A DNA stretch of 64,000 nucleotides from Rothia dentocariosa ATCC 17931 (GCF_000164695.2 NC_014643.1:1178001-1242000); one strand, 5' to 3'. Counted from the stretch's first letter, positions 1 to 7,495 are shown. Numbers and translations are program-made. Notes: generated by a model from the sequence alone, not told the origin.

Positions 1-527
1 TGCGTCACGATAGTCAGAAGTGACGCTGGAACCCAGTACGCAAGCATAAACCCTAACACCGCCATAACAACTTGAAGCGCGAATACAACGGCAATAGCGC
101 CGATATTCAGGTTCACATCAAAATCAAATTTGAGCTTCGCGGCTACACCGCCCGCAATAATGCCGGGAAGAGCGAGAACCGCCCAAACGAGTACATCCGC
201 CGCCAGAATCGCCAGGCGCGGCACCGGAAGGGACCGCTGATAGTCGAACATGCCGTTCGTCTTAGCGGTAGCGATAAACTGTGGAGCTATTACACACCCC
301 ATAGAAATGAAGTTCACCGTCACCGCGCCGGACGCCAGATATTCTGCAGAATTCCGGTCAAGATGCGGCATGAAGACCGAGATGCCGTAAAGAAGTGCAA
401 AGGCTAAAAGGACCTGCACCACCGCAAAAAGCGGCGCGTTGATGGCGTTACGAATTAGCGACCAGCGGATTAGCTCGACCGTGGCGCGTACCGTCGAAAT
501 TCGTGAGGACACGAGGGCGCTAGTCAT
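1..527 (-). CDS. ABC-2 type transporter permease (partial, runs off window start)
   Basis: Reading the minus strand from an ATG at 527 gives an open frame to the window edge, starting MTSALVSSRISTVRATVELI. It continues with hydrophobic segments typical of an ABC-2 membrane subunit (for example LFAVVQVLLAFALLYGISVF and VLVWAVLALPGIIAGGVAAK). The start overlaps the last 8 bases of the ATPase gene, so the two are translationally coupled and should form one exporter. The C-terminal part is outside the window. The substrate cannot be told from sequence. The divergent histidine kinase/response regulator pair may control it (inference from context). The plus-strand frame over 72-407 is a shadow of this gene. 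Confidence 0.8.
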   Translation of the reverse strand, partial: MTSALVSSRISTVRATVELIRWSLIRNAINAPLFAVVQVLLAFALLYGISVFMPHLDRNSAEYLASGAVTVNFISMGCVIAPQFIATAKTNGMFDYQRSLPVPRLAILAADVLVWAVLALPGIIAGGVAAKLKFDFDVNLNIGAIAVVFALQVVMAVLGFMLAYWVPASLLTIVT

Positions 528-1545
528 GGTTAATCATCTCCTCGTAGTTATCGGCCAAAGATGCCGAGCCTATGCGGTAGCTTTCGACGCATCCCGCACG
601 AATTCCTGAAAGCACATGGGGTAAGGCTAGCTCAAGCGCATCGGTACTCAGGGTGACGGTAAACTCCCGAGGGATGGAGGAGTCGCCTTCTATGCGCTTT
701 TCGATATATTCCGTATTTGGCATATTTACTAGTGGAGATGATGTTTCTACATCTAGCACGCTGCGAAGTTCTTGAAGGAATTCCGGGGTTGCCGTGATTG
801 AGAGTGTACTTTTTGCTTCTGCCATACCCAGCGCGCTTGTCGGTTCATCACGAACTAGCCGCCCCTTATTAAACAGCAGGTACCTATCGGCATGGCGCTC
901 TACTTCTAGGAGGTTGTGGGTCACGATCAGCACCGTGGCACCCTGCTCGGCTCGCCTTCGCAGCATCGTCCACAGCAGTTCACGGCGCACCGGATCGACA
1001 TCGTTTGTGGGCTCGTCGAAGAGATAGATGGGGGCGGGCGCGGTGACCGCCATACCGAATGAGGTCAGGCGCTTAATCCCACCCGAGAGCTTATGCCCCG
1101 GCCTGTCCGCCCAATCCCCTAAATCGAGAGTATCGAGAGTTTTCTGAACCGCCCGTTGTGCCTGCTTCGACTTCAACCCGCGAATGCGAACGGCCGTAGC
1201 GATCGCCTGGCGTGGGGTTACTCCCTCCAGGGACGATGCGACCTGCGGCATGATCGCACATACCTGCCGGGCTTGCTCCGGGTGGGCAATGAGGTCGGTG
1301 CCGTCGTACATGATGCTGCCCGCATCCGGCTTTGTTAGCCCCACAATTTGGTTAAGAAACGTCGTTTTCCCAGCACCGTTGTGACCGATCAGCGCCGTTA
1401 CCTCCCCGGGTATAAGCCGCACACTAATATCGTCATTCGCACGGGTTTTGCCGAATGACTTGCATAACCCCGTGACGATAAGACCGCCCTGCGCTTTCGC
1501 GGTGGATACACCCCCGGGTAAGGCGGAACCAGAGATACCTGCCAT
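520..1545 (-). CDS. ABC transporter ATP-binding protein (ABC-2 exporter NBD)
   Basis: Nucleotide-binding subunit of an export-type ABC transporter, energising the permease that overlaps its 3' end. Visible motifs are Walker A GHNGAGKTT, the signature LSGGIKRL (a variant of LSGGQ) and Walker B IYLFDEPTNDVD with the D-loop, followed by the H-loop VTHN. After the NBD there is a roughly 100-residue C-terminal extension, as in many drug or peptide exporters of the CcmA/DrrA type. The start is uncertain. I chose ATG 1545 because the 28 residues upstream (from ATG 1629) look non-conserved and would overlap the region upstream of the divergent kinase. The substrate is unknown; antibiotic, peptide or lipid export are all possible. 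Confidence 0.85.
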   Translation of the reverse strand: MAGISGSALPGGVSTAKAQGGLIVTGLCKSFGKTRANDDISVRLIPGEVTALIGHNGAGKTTFLNQIVGLTKPDAGSIMYDGTDLIAHPEQARQVCAIMPQVASSLEGVTPRQAIATAVRIRGLKSKQAQRAVQKTLDTLDLGDWADRPGHKLSGGIKRLTSFGMAVTAPAPIYLFDEPTNDVDPVRRELLWTMLRRRAEQGATVLIVTHNLLEVERHADRYLLFNKGRLVRDEPTSALGMAEAKSTLSITATPEFLQELRSVLDVETSSPLVNMPNTEYIEKRIEGDSSIPREFTVTLSTDALELALPHVLSGIRAGCVESYRIGSASLADNYEEMINHD

Positions 1546-1798
1546 AGGTGCTTCAACCTGCCTTATGCTCTTGTCGTGAACACCGAATATGCAAAGCGTA
1601 TCCCCGTTTTTTCGGCGTACCCGTGACATTCGTCAGGGGTGCAGGCTAGGGCATCCTCGCGCCAAAAAATCGACCTTGAAACCGGTTCGGCAATCCATGA
1701 CATTTAACATAGGCGCCGTCCGCTCGCCGGTGTATGCTCAAAGAGCCCCATTTATGATAGGGATACATTATTCGGCAGCGAGTACCGACGGAGCGAGC

Positions 1799-3118
1799 AT
1801 GACAACGACGCGCACACCGCATGTCTCTCAGCGTGATGCGGATACGCCGGAGAACCGCCGCCTTCAGCCAGGTAGCGCAGATGCCCCATTCTTCGATAAA
1901 TCGGGTATTGTGCGGAGCCTCGTCTGGGGGAGCTGTCTCAACATTTCCTCCAGCGGTTTTATTATTATTGGTCTTAGCGGATCAGCTGAAGCTGAACTCG
2001 TCAAAAACAACATGGACCTGTGCACACTGTTGTATCAGACATGTGCAGCGCTGTTCTTCGTGGCGCATACGATGCCTTCGCTTATACCCGTGAAAAACAC
2101 GATACTACGTACTGCGCTGTGGTGCGTGCTAGTGACGGCGCCTATTGGCTTCATCGCCACCTTTCTATACCCGCAGGGCAGTGCGGGGATTTTCTATAGC
2201 ATGTCCCCCATGTGGGTGGCGCTGTGGCTGATGAATGTGCACGTACCCTTCAAACTGGGGGTAAAAACAGCTGTTGGTATTGCGGTAGTCTTCACCGCTA
2301 ACTACTTTGTTGGTGTGGTGGGGCAGGGGTATCTCGACGATTCGCCAACCATCCCGTTCCCCGCTCTAGCGGGGGATAAAGCCCTTAACGGGTTCTTTCT
2401 CTTCGATATTTGTACCACGTTCTACGTTGTCGCTTACTTCGTGGGGCGCAGCATGCACAAGAGCCGGGAACACAAGGCGATTGAAAAAGAACTCGGTATC
2501 CTCAGCGAACGTGAACGCATCGCCCGCGATGTGCACGATGTTCTGGGGCATTCCCTCACGATCGTGAACCTCAAGGCCGAGCTGGCCGCAAAACTCGTGG
2601 AAACCAACGCCCCCGCCGCGCAGGAGCAGATGCGGCAGGTCGCCCAGCTCTCCCGCCAAGCCCTTGCGGAGGTGCATTCTACCGTCACCCGTTTGCGCGT
2701 TCCCGACCTTGAAGGTGAGATTCTGGCATCTTCACGCGCCCTGGAAACCGCCGGAATACAGGCGAACCTGCCCGATGCGACAACCGCTGCGAACATTGCG
2801 GGCATGAACTCTTCCCTGTTCAGTTGGGCGCTGCGCGAGACCGTTACCAATATTGTGAGGCACTCTCACGCCACCTACGCCACCGTGCGGCTGAACTCCA
2901 CCGGGTTGGAGGTTATCGACAACGGCATAGGAATTGGTGATGCCCCGTGTAAGAGTGGGCTCACCGGTTTGTGCACCCGCATCGAAGACGCAGGCGGCAT
3001 CCTCACGCTCGGGAACGCACCCGAACACTGGCTGCAGCAGGCTCCTGTGTCAGGTGTGGGGGATGGGTGCCGCATCCGCATCAGCATGGACGAGAAGACC
3101 GACGAGATTATGGGGTAG
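1799..3118 (+). CDS. Two-component sensor histidine kinase (NarL/DesK-type, HisKA_3)
   Basis: Membrane sensor kinase. The start ATG 1799 has GGAG at 1790-1793; an in-frame codon at 1589 would overlap the divergent gene. The N-terminal half holds several hydrophobic segments, with a membrane-sensing layout like DesK. The dimerisation/phosphoacceptor helix contains ERERIARDVHDVLGHSLT with the phospho-accepting His near residue 246. The ATPase domain follows, with N-box RETVTNIVRHSHA and G1 box VIDNGIGIG near residue 373. The response regulator begins 2 bases after the stop, so they form one operon. Pairing with the divergent ABC exporter suggests sensing of a membrane-active or exported compound (inference). 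Confidence 0.88.
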   Translation: MTTTRTPHVSQRDADTPENRRLQPGSADAPFFDKSGIVRSLVWGSCLNISSSGFIIIGLSGSAEAELVKNNMDLCTLLYQTCAALFFVAHTMPSLIPVKNTILRTALWCVLVTAPIGFIATFLYPQGSAGIFYSMSPMWVALWLMNVHVPFKLGVKTAVGIAVVFTANYFVGVVGQGYLDDSPTIPFPALAGDKALNGFFLFDICTTFYVVAYFVGRSMHKSREHKAIEKELGILSERERIARDVHDVLGHSLTIVNLKAELAAKLVETNAPAAQEQMRQVAQLSRQALAEVHSTVTRLRVPDLEGEILASSRALETAGIQANLPDATTAANIAGMNSSLFSWALRETVTNIVRHSHATYATVRLNSTGLEVIDNGIGIGDAPCKSGLTGLCTRIEDAGGILTLGNAPEHWLQQAPVSGVGDGCRIRISMDEKTDEIMG

Positions 3119-3120
3119 CC

Positions 3121-3747
3121 GTGCCGCTGAGAATACTTCTTGCCGACGATCAGCAGATGATTCGTGAAGCGCTTGCCATGATTCTCGATCTTGAAATTGA
3201 TCTTGAGGTGGTCAAGCAGGTGGGCCGCGGTGATGAGGTGCTGCCTGCCGTGCGTGAAACCCGCCCGGATGTGGCGCTTCTTGATATTGAAATGCCCGGC
3301 GCCACCGGGATTGAGGCGGCCGCCGAACTTGCCCGTTCGGGCCTGACATCGCAGACGGGCACGCCGGTTCGTTCGCTTATTCTGACAACTTTTCGCCGTC
3401 CTGGGTATTTACGCCGCGCCCTTGAGGCAGGGGCGAGCGGGTTTGTGGTGAAAGATGGCACGGCATCGCAGCTAGCGCAGGCGGTTCGCCGTACCGCGGC
3501 GGGGCTGCGTGTGGTCGATTCGGTGCTGGCTGAGGAAGCAAAATGGCAGGGTTCTTCGCCGCTGACCGGGCGTGAGACCGAGGTGCTTCGCGCCGCCGAG
3601 ACCGCTGGGAGCGTCAAAGAAATTGCGGGGATGCTCGGACTGTCTTCGGGAACGGTACGCAACCACCTCTCGGCGGCCATGGCGAAGATAGACGCCATTA
3701 ACCGGCATGAGGCGGTGCGCATCGCCCGCGACAACGGGTGGCTTTAG
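3121..3747 (+). CDS. Response regulator, NarL/LuxR family
   Basis: Cytoplasmic DNA-binding response regulator, partner of the kinase directly upstream. GTG 3121 is the likely start, giving PLRILLADDQQMIREAL with the acidic pair. The phospho-acceptor Asp is at about residue 55 in VALLDIEMPG, and the conserved Lys is in FVVKDGT. The C-terminal LuxR helix-turn-helix is LTGRETEVLRAA followed by EIAGMLGLSSGTVRNHLSAA. At 208 residues it is the normal family length. The longer frame from 2971 reads through the kinase gene and is not plausible. Candidate target sites are the long inverted repeat at 3770-3829 or the divergent ABC promoter. Confidence 0.9.
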   Translation: MPLRILLADDQQMIREALAMILDLEIDLEVVKQVGRGDEVLPAVRETRPDVALLDIEMPGATGIEAAAELARSGLTSQTGTPVRSLILTTFRRPGYLRRALEAGASGFVVKDGTASQLAQAVRRTAAGLRVVDSVLAEEAKWQGSSPLTGRETEVLRAAETAGSVKEIAGMLGLSSGTVRNHLSAAMAKIDAINRHEAVRIARDNGWL

Positions 3748-3769
3748 CCTAGCCTCTATCGCCCATAAG

Positions 3770-3829
3770 TCGTACATTTTCCTGCATATCGTACGTTTTA
3801 ACCCTCCGAATATGCAGGAAAGTGTACGA
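3770..3829. repeat. Long inverted repeat between response regulator and ABC exporter
   Basis: Arms TCGTACATTTTCCTGCATAT (3770-3789) and ATATGCAGGAAAGTGTACGA (3810-3829) pair at 19 of 20 positions around a 20-base loop. The loop begins with another CGTACG, so TCGTAC/GTACGA occurs three times. It lies 22 bases after the regulator stop and about 90 bases before the next start. It could be a terminator without a U-run, or an operator for the exporter gene. Confidence 0.6.
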
Positions 3830-3916
3830 TATATACCGTTATACCGTGCCTAGGTGCACACATACCGACAACACATTCTCCCGCCGCATCGAGCAGCGGG
3901 AGAGAAAGAGAACTCG

Positions 3917-5584
3917 GTGAAATACCTCAAACCATATTTTGTATTTTGCGCTCGCGTCACGACTTTAGCCTGGCGAGTCTCACCTCCGAAAAACCTTAGC
4001 GTACTAGCCGCCGTCATGATCTCTGCGCTCGCTCTGATCGCCTGCCCCATTCTGCTGGGTTATGGTGTTCAGCGCACCCTTGAAAACCCCGATGTTTGGC
4101 GTCAAAACCTTGCCGTCCTCGTGATTCTTTACAGTATTCTGTGGCTAATCGGGCAGAGCTTTCGGTATCTTTTCTACCCTGCCTACGGGTTCATCGAGCA
4201 GAAAATGCAATCGCGCCATATGGCGGATGCGCTCGTCACCAGCATCGGCGCCGACCCGCGCGCCCGCGCCGCGCTAGGCGCCTCCGAAATTGCGTATGCC
4301 GTCGATGCGCAGGCCGCATCCATTCGCGAAACCCTCGCCACCTTGTACCTCTCAATTCTGCCCGCCGGGGTTGGTTGTATCGCCGGTGCTGTCTCGATTC
4401 TGGTGATGGGTGGCGTGCCGGAACTAGGCATATTTTGCGGGTTTGTGGCGCTCTATCTGGTTGGAAGTATGCCGCTGATCGCGCGTCATCAGAAGTTTCA
4501 AGGCGAATTCTTTGACGGCTCAATGCGCAGTTTCGGCACCCTGGAAAACACGCTCCGCCTGTGGCGTGAAAGCAGAATCTTTGGGGCAGCTCCCTTTCTG
4601 CGTGACCGATACGCCCAAGGCCGCCTGCCTGTAGAAGCAAAAGCTCTCAAAAGTTACCGTTACACCATGTTGTTACACACCTGGCAGGGCGCGATGCTGG
4701 CTCTATGTCTGCTCGCAATAGTGCTCAAAACCGTATTATTCGGTGAAGGTTCTCCGGCACAGATTACGGGTACTGCGGTGGCACTCATCGGAGTGTGCGC
4801 GGCGGCAATTGGCCCGCTCCAAGCCGTCGGCTTTGGGGTATCGACCATCGCGGTCTCGGCGGAGCGTTACCGGCAGGCGCACCATAAAATAGCCACTCCT
4901 GCCGCTGAGAATTCGGCGTATCTCATCGACTATGTCGTAACCACCGTAACCACAGGTGAGCTTTCCCTCCGCGTGGATGCACGCAACCTGAGTGAAACAT
5001 CCTATGGTGTGCATACGGTGAAGCTGGGACGCCCATGTTGGGTGCGTGGCGCATCCGGCGCGGGAAAAAGTTTGCTTTTAGAACGGCTTCTTGGGGTGCG
5101 TGCGACAACTACCCCCGCTTATGTGTCGATGAGCGCACCGCAAGGCACTCTTCGGTTCGTCTACCTGCCGCAGGAAGCTGGGCTGCTGGTTGGTACCGCG
5201 CATGAGAATGTGGCGTTTGGGCGCGACATTCCGGTGCATATATGCGACCGGTACCTGCAGGCGGTGGGGCTAAGCGAATTTACCTCTAGTGGTGCTCGAT
5301 GTCATGACACCGTCGCGGGTGAGAGCGGCAGCGTGTCCGGGGGAGAGGGCAGGCGTATCGCCTTGGCGCGTACTTTGGCGGCGGCCGAAACCTTGAATGA
5401 GCAGAAAGCCCTGAGCCCCGCGACCGTCATGGTTCTCGATGAGCCGACCGCCGGATTGGATGCGCCTACCCGTGCCCGTGTCTGGGAACTGATTGAGCGA
5501 GCGGCTCATACCGCAATCGTGCTGGTGAGTACCCACGATGAGGATGCGCCTGCCCGGCAGGACGATACCGTAATTGAACTCTAA
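3917..5584 (+). CDS. ABC half-exporter, fused transmembrane domain and NBD
   Basis: Single-polypeptide ABC exporter (about 555 residues). An N-terminal membrane domain has about six hydrophobic segments (for example VLAAVMISALALIACPILLG, GCIAGAVSILVMGG). The NBD follows, with Walker A GASGAGKSLL, a Q-loop at LPQEAGLLVG, signature VSGGEGRRIALA, Walker B TVMVLDEPTAGLD and an H-loop at STHDED. GTG 3917, preceded by GGGAGAGAAAGAG, is preferred over ATG 3854. No second half-transporter is adjacent, so it probably homodimerises. It is 150 bases upstream of a 42-codon peptide gene on the same strand. Whether it exports that peptide is unknown, and the other peptide copies have no ABC exporter beside them. 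Confidence 0.82.
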   Translation: MKYLKPYFVFCARVTTLAWRVSPPKNLSVLAAVMISALALIACPILLGYGVQRTLENPDVWRQNLAVLVILYSILWLIGQSFRYLFYPAYGFIEQKMQSRHMADALVTSIGADPRARAALGASEIAYAVDAQAASIRETLATLYLSILPAGVGCIAGAVSILVMGGVPELGIFCGFVALYLVGSMPLIARHQKFQGEFFDGSMRSFGTLENTLRLWRESRIFGAAPFLRDRYAQGRLPVEAKALKSYRYTMLLHTWQGAMLALCLLAIVLKTVLFGEGSPAQITGTAVALIGVCAAAIGPLQAVGFGVSTIAVSAERYRQAHHKIATPAAENSAYLIDYVVTTVTTGELSLRVDARNLSETSYGVHTVKLGRPCWVRGASGAGKSLLLERLLGVRATTTPAYVSMSAPQGTLRFVYLPQEAGLLVGTAHENVAFGRDIPVHICDRYLQAVGLSEFTSSGARCHDTVAGESGSVSGGEGRRIALARTLAAAETLNEQKALSPATVMVLDEPTAGLDAPTRARVWELIERAAHTAIVLVSTHDEDAPARQDDTVIEL

Positions 5585-5629
5585 CGCGGCGCGAAGTCTA
5601 GGAATGAGAGAGTTTTACCTGTAAAACAT

Positions 5630-5734
5630 GCGGTAAAGTTGAATCAACCCTTTTCACCGGGGTAAGAGCACACGGCACGCATTATGAAATTTACCCCCGT
5701 GATGACTCTTAGGGTGGAGAGGGGGTGAGTAGGA
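5630..5734 (+). promoter_or_regulatory. Promoter and structured leader of peptide gene copy 1
   Basis: The -10-like TAAAGT (5634-5639) is conserved in front of all three peptide copies, and the leader is about 90 bases. Inside it, CACCGGGGTAA (5655-5665) pairs with TTACCCCCGTG (5691-5701). Alternatively CAACCCTTTTCACC (5645-5658) can pair with GGTGGAGAGGGGGTG (5713-5727), which is the purine-rich ribosome-binding region; I count 12 pairs, one mismatch and one bulge. The two foldings are mutually exclusive. Self-sequestered ribosome-binding sites are typical of type I toxin mRNAs (established for hok, tisB); the assignment here is inference. Confidence 0.55.
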
Positions 5735-5863
5735 ATGCTGTTCTACGAGATAGTAGAAACGGCTCAAGCGATCCTCATCAACTACATTCTGATTGATGGA
5801 TCAGCTCAAACCGTTTCTTACATCGTAGGCGTTATCTCAACCTGGATTAAGAATCTGAGGTAA
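5735..5863 (+). CDS. 42-residue hydrophobic peptide, copy 1 (candidate type I toxin-like)
   Basis: ATG 5735 to TAA 5861-5863 encodes 42 residues beginning MLFYEIVETAQAIL and ending VISTWIKNLR. It has two hydrophobic amphipathic stretches separated by IDGSAQ, with acidic residues near the N-terminus and basic residues at the C-terminus. There is no Cys, no signal peptidase site and no double-Gly leader. Two near-identical genes lie at 15375-15503 and 16680-16808 (minus strand). The first 68 bases are identical to copy 2 even at synonymous sites, while the second half has diverged. I do not recognise the family. Candidates are a type I toxin, a leaderless bacteriocin or a signalling peptide; the antisense promoter and structured leader favour the first. 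Confidence 0.6.
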   Translation: MLFYEIVETAQAILINYILIDGSAQTVSYIVGVISTWIKNLR

Positions 5864-5941
5864 CGACCCTGCTCACTGGAAGGGCTTGGTAGCGGCAACT
5901 ATTGAGCCCTTCCGTTCATGAGCTTTGCATCATGAAATATG
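5756..5941 (-). ncRNA. Predicted antisense RNA to peptide gene copy 1
   Basis: On the minus strand the motif TGTGCTAGACT (an extended -10; TAGACT occupies 5947-5952) would start an RNA near 5940, running through the post-stop hairpin into the coding region. The same extended -10 followed by related sequence is present at all three peptide loci and at the orphan RNA at 12.58 kb. The 3' end is a guess: the 62-base palindrome 5756-5817 inside the coding region could end it. Confidence 0.4.
5878..5913 (+). other. Covarying stem-loop after the peptide stop codon, copy 1
   Basis: GGAAGGGCTTGGTAG (5878-5892) pairs with CTATTGAGCCCTTCC (5899-5913) over 15 positions, three of them G-U pairs. It starts 15 bases after the stop. 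The equivalent stems at 15327-15360, 16629-16665 and 12612-12645 have different sequences but keep the pairing. There is no U-run, so it is not a plain terminator. Confidence 0.6.
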
Positions 5942-6080
5942 CTTTTAGTCTAGCACACCGCCTACTGGCTGCCGAGGGCTGTTCTTCCGCAAGAGAACCT
6001 TAGATACAGCCTTTGCCTGGAAAGCGCAACAGCTTCTGCAACCGCCTCGGAAAATACGGCTGCGCGGTACGTTATTCCAA

Positions 6081-6121
6081 CTTATCCCTAGAAATCCCTT
6101 AAAGGGGATAACCGGGGATAA
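6081..6121. repeat. GATAA/TTATC palindromic cluster upstream of AAA+ gene
   Basis: TTATCCC (6082-6088) and ATCCC face two copies of GGGGATAAC (6104-6112 and 6115-6121), giving a compact palindromic cluster. It uses the same TTATC/GATAA half-site as the 65-bp element that begins 13 bases further on. Confidence 0.5.
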
Positions 6122-6133
6122 CTAGTTTTCGCA

Positions 6134-6198
6134 CTTATCTCAACCTATCGGGACTTATCTTAAAAATCCCGATAACCCCCGATAGGTTCCGATAACTT
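6134..6198. repeat. 65-bp palindromic repeat, left copy flanking AAA+ ATPase gene
   Basis: It is an imperfect palindrome: TTATC, then AACCTATCGGG, then TTATC on the left arm, mirrored by GATAA, CCCCGATAGGTT and GATAA on the right. It is repeated in direct orientation after the gene at 7421-7485 with only about three differences over 65 bases. It ends 38 bases before the ATPase start, where it could act as an operator. Confidence 0.8.
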
Positions 6199-6235
6199 CC
6201 TGTAGACTAAAAATCTAAGGAGGCTTCCGCAGATC

Positions 6236-7411
6236 ATGACTCTTAACCCATTCCGCCCGGGCGCCGGGCATACTCCGCCCGAATTTGCGGGTAGGCAAGA
6301 ACCGCTTAATACGTTTACTAACATCCTGCGTCGTACTGAGATAGGGGCTATTAGCCGCGGCATGATGCTTTACGGGCTGCGTGGGATGGGTAAAACCGTG
6401 CTTTTGCGCCGTCTGCAGGAAGACGCAAAACGTGCCGGATGGGTAACGATCTCTCTAGAAAGCGGAATGGGGAAGAATGCATATACTCAAGTTCGCACCC
6501 GCCTGGGTAAAGAACTTGCCCTAGCTGTTCGAGGCTACCAACAGCAAAGTCACTGGAAGAAACTCTTATCGAATATTGCTTCTCTATCAGCGACGCTTGG
6601 TTTTGCCGGAGCCTCCGTCGTGCTTAAAGCTGATACGCACCCCTCCGATACAACGGGTCTTCTAGACTTTGATCTTCCAGAAACACTACTGTCTATGGCT
6701 CGGGAGCTCAAAGACCAAACGCCTAGTACTGGTGTGGGTATTTTCATTGATGAGATTCAAGATCTTGATAACGAGATGCTCGATATTCTGCTGACAACCC
6801 AACATGAAGCCGGGCAAAAAGAGCTTCCATTCTATATTTTTGGAGCTGGACTGCCTTCAGTTCCCACGAAACTGGGCGAGATTAAGACTTACGCCGAAAG
6901 GCTCTTTAGCTACCATCCTTTAGAGCGTCTCAATGATGATCAGACCAGGCTGGCTTATGCTGATCCTATTGCTAAAAATGGCGGTAGTATCACGCAGGAT
7001 GCGCTTGCAGAACTTGTGGATCAATCTCACGGATACCCTTATTTCATTCAGCAGTTTGGGCGGGATGCCTGGGACTGTGCCAGCGCGGGCAATATCACTC
7101 AGGATGATGTTCGTGTGGGCGTTACTTTGGGCTGGGAAGAACTAAACCGTGGGTTCTATATGACGCGGTGGAACAGGGCAACAGAATCTGAGAAACACTA
7201 CTTGGTGGCGGTTGCCGATCTTATGTCTGAGGAAGAAGGAGATTCTGTGCCGGTCTCAGAGGTATCCAGCCGGATGAAATCTATTACAACGTCTTTGAGT
7301 GCCCGCCGCGCATCCTTAATTGAGAAAGGTGTACTGTACAGCCCTGCATATGGTCGGATCGCTTTTACGGTTCCGGGGATGGATCGTTTCATTAAGCGGT
7401 CGGCACAGTAG
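6236..7411 (+). CDS. AAA+ ATPase (ORC/STAND-like) bracketed by repeats
   Basis: Soluble ATPase of 391 residues. It starts with FRPGAGHTPPEFAGRQEPL, the usual entry motif of ORC/Cdc6- or STAND-like AAA ATPases. Walker A YGLRGMGKTVLLRRL is near residues 46-60, Walker B GIFIDEIQDLD near 168-178, and the sensor region includes IFGAGLPS. A C-terminal helical/winged-helix region follows (VSSRMKSITTSLSARRASLI). The ribosome-binding site AAGGAGG is at 6217-6223. No partner gene lies in the same orientation nearby. Almost identical 65-bp palindromic repeats lie just before and just after it, as if the gene and its repeats form a cassette. The biological role is unknown; defence, plasmid-like partition and element maintenance are possibilities. 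Confidence 0.75.
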   Translation: MTLNPFRPGAGHTPPEFAGRQEPLNTFTNILRRTEIGAISRGMMLYGLRGMGKTVLLRRLQEDAKRAGWVTISLESGMGKNAYTQVRTRLGKELALAVRGYQQQSHWKKLLSNIASLSATLGFAGASVVLKADTHPSDTTGLLDFDLPETLLSMARELKDQTPSTGVGIFIDEIQDLDNEMLDILLTTQHEAGQKELPFYIFGAGLPSVPTKLGEIKTYAERLFSYHPLERLNDDQTRLAYADPIAKNGGSITQDALAELVDQSHGYPYFIQQFGRDAWDCASAGNITQDDVRVGVTLGWEELNRGFYMTRWNRATESEKHYLVAVADLMSEEEGDSVPVSEVSSRMKSITTSLSARRASLIEKGVLYSPAYGRIAFTVPGMDRFIKRSAQ

Positions 7412-7420
7412 CTGCACAAA

Positions 7421-7485
7421 GTTATCTCAATCTATCGGGACTTATCTTAAAAATCCCGATAACCCCCGATAGGTTCTGATAACTT
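7421..7485. repeat. 65-bp palindromic repeat, right copy flanking AAA+ ATPase gene
   Basis: Direct-orientation copy of 6134-6198, about 62 of 65 bases identical, beginning 9 bases after the ATPase stop. One arm base changes C to T but still pairs as a wobble. It is followed at once by a bidirectional terminator. Confidence 0.8.
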
Positions 7486-7495
7486 TTGCCCCCAT

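Noticed and set aside
72..407. 111-codon plus-strand frame at the window start
   Set aside because: Antisense to the partial ABC-2 permease, which has clear membrane segments and overlaps the ATPase gene in operon fashion.
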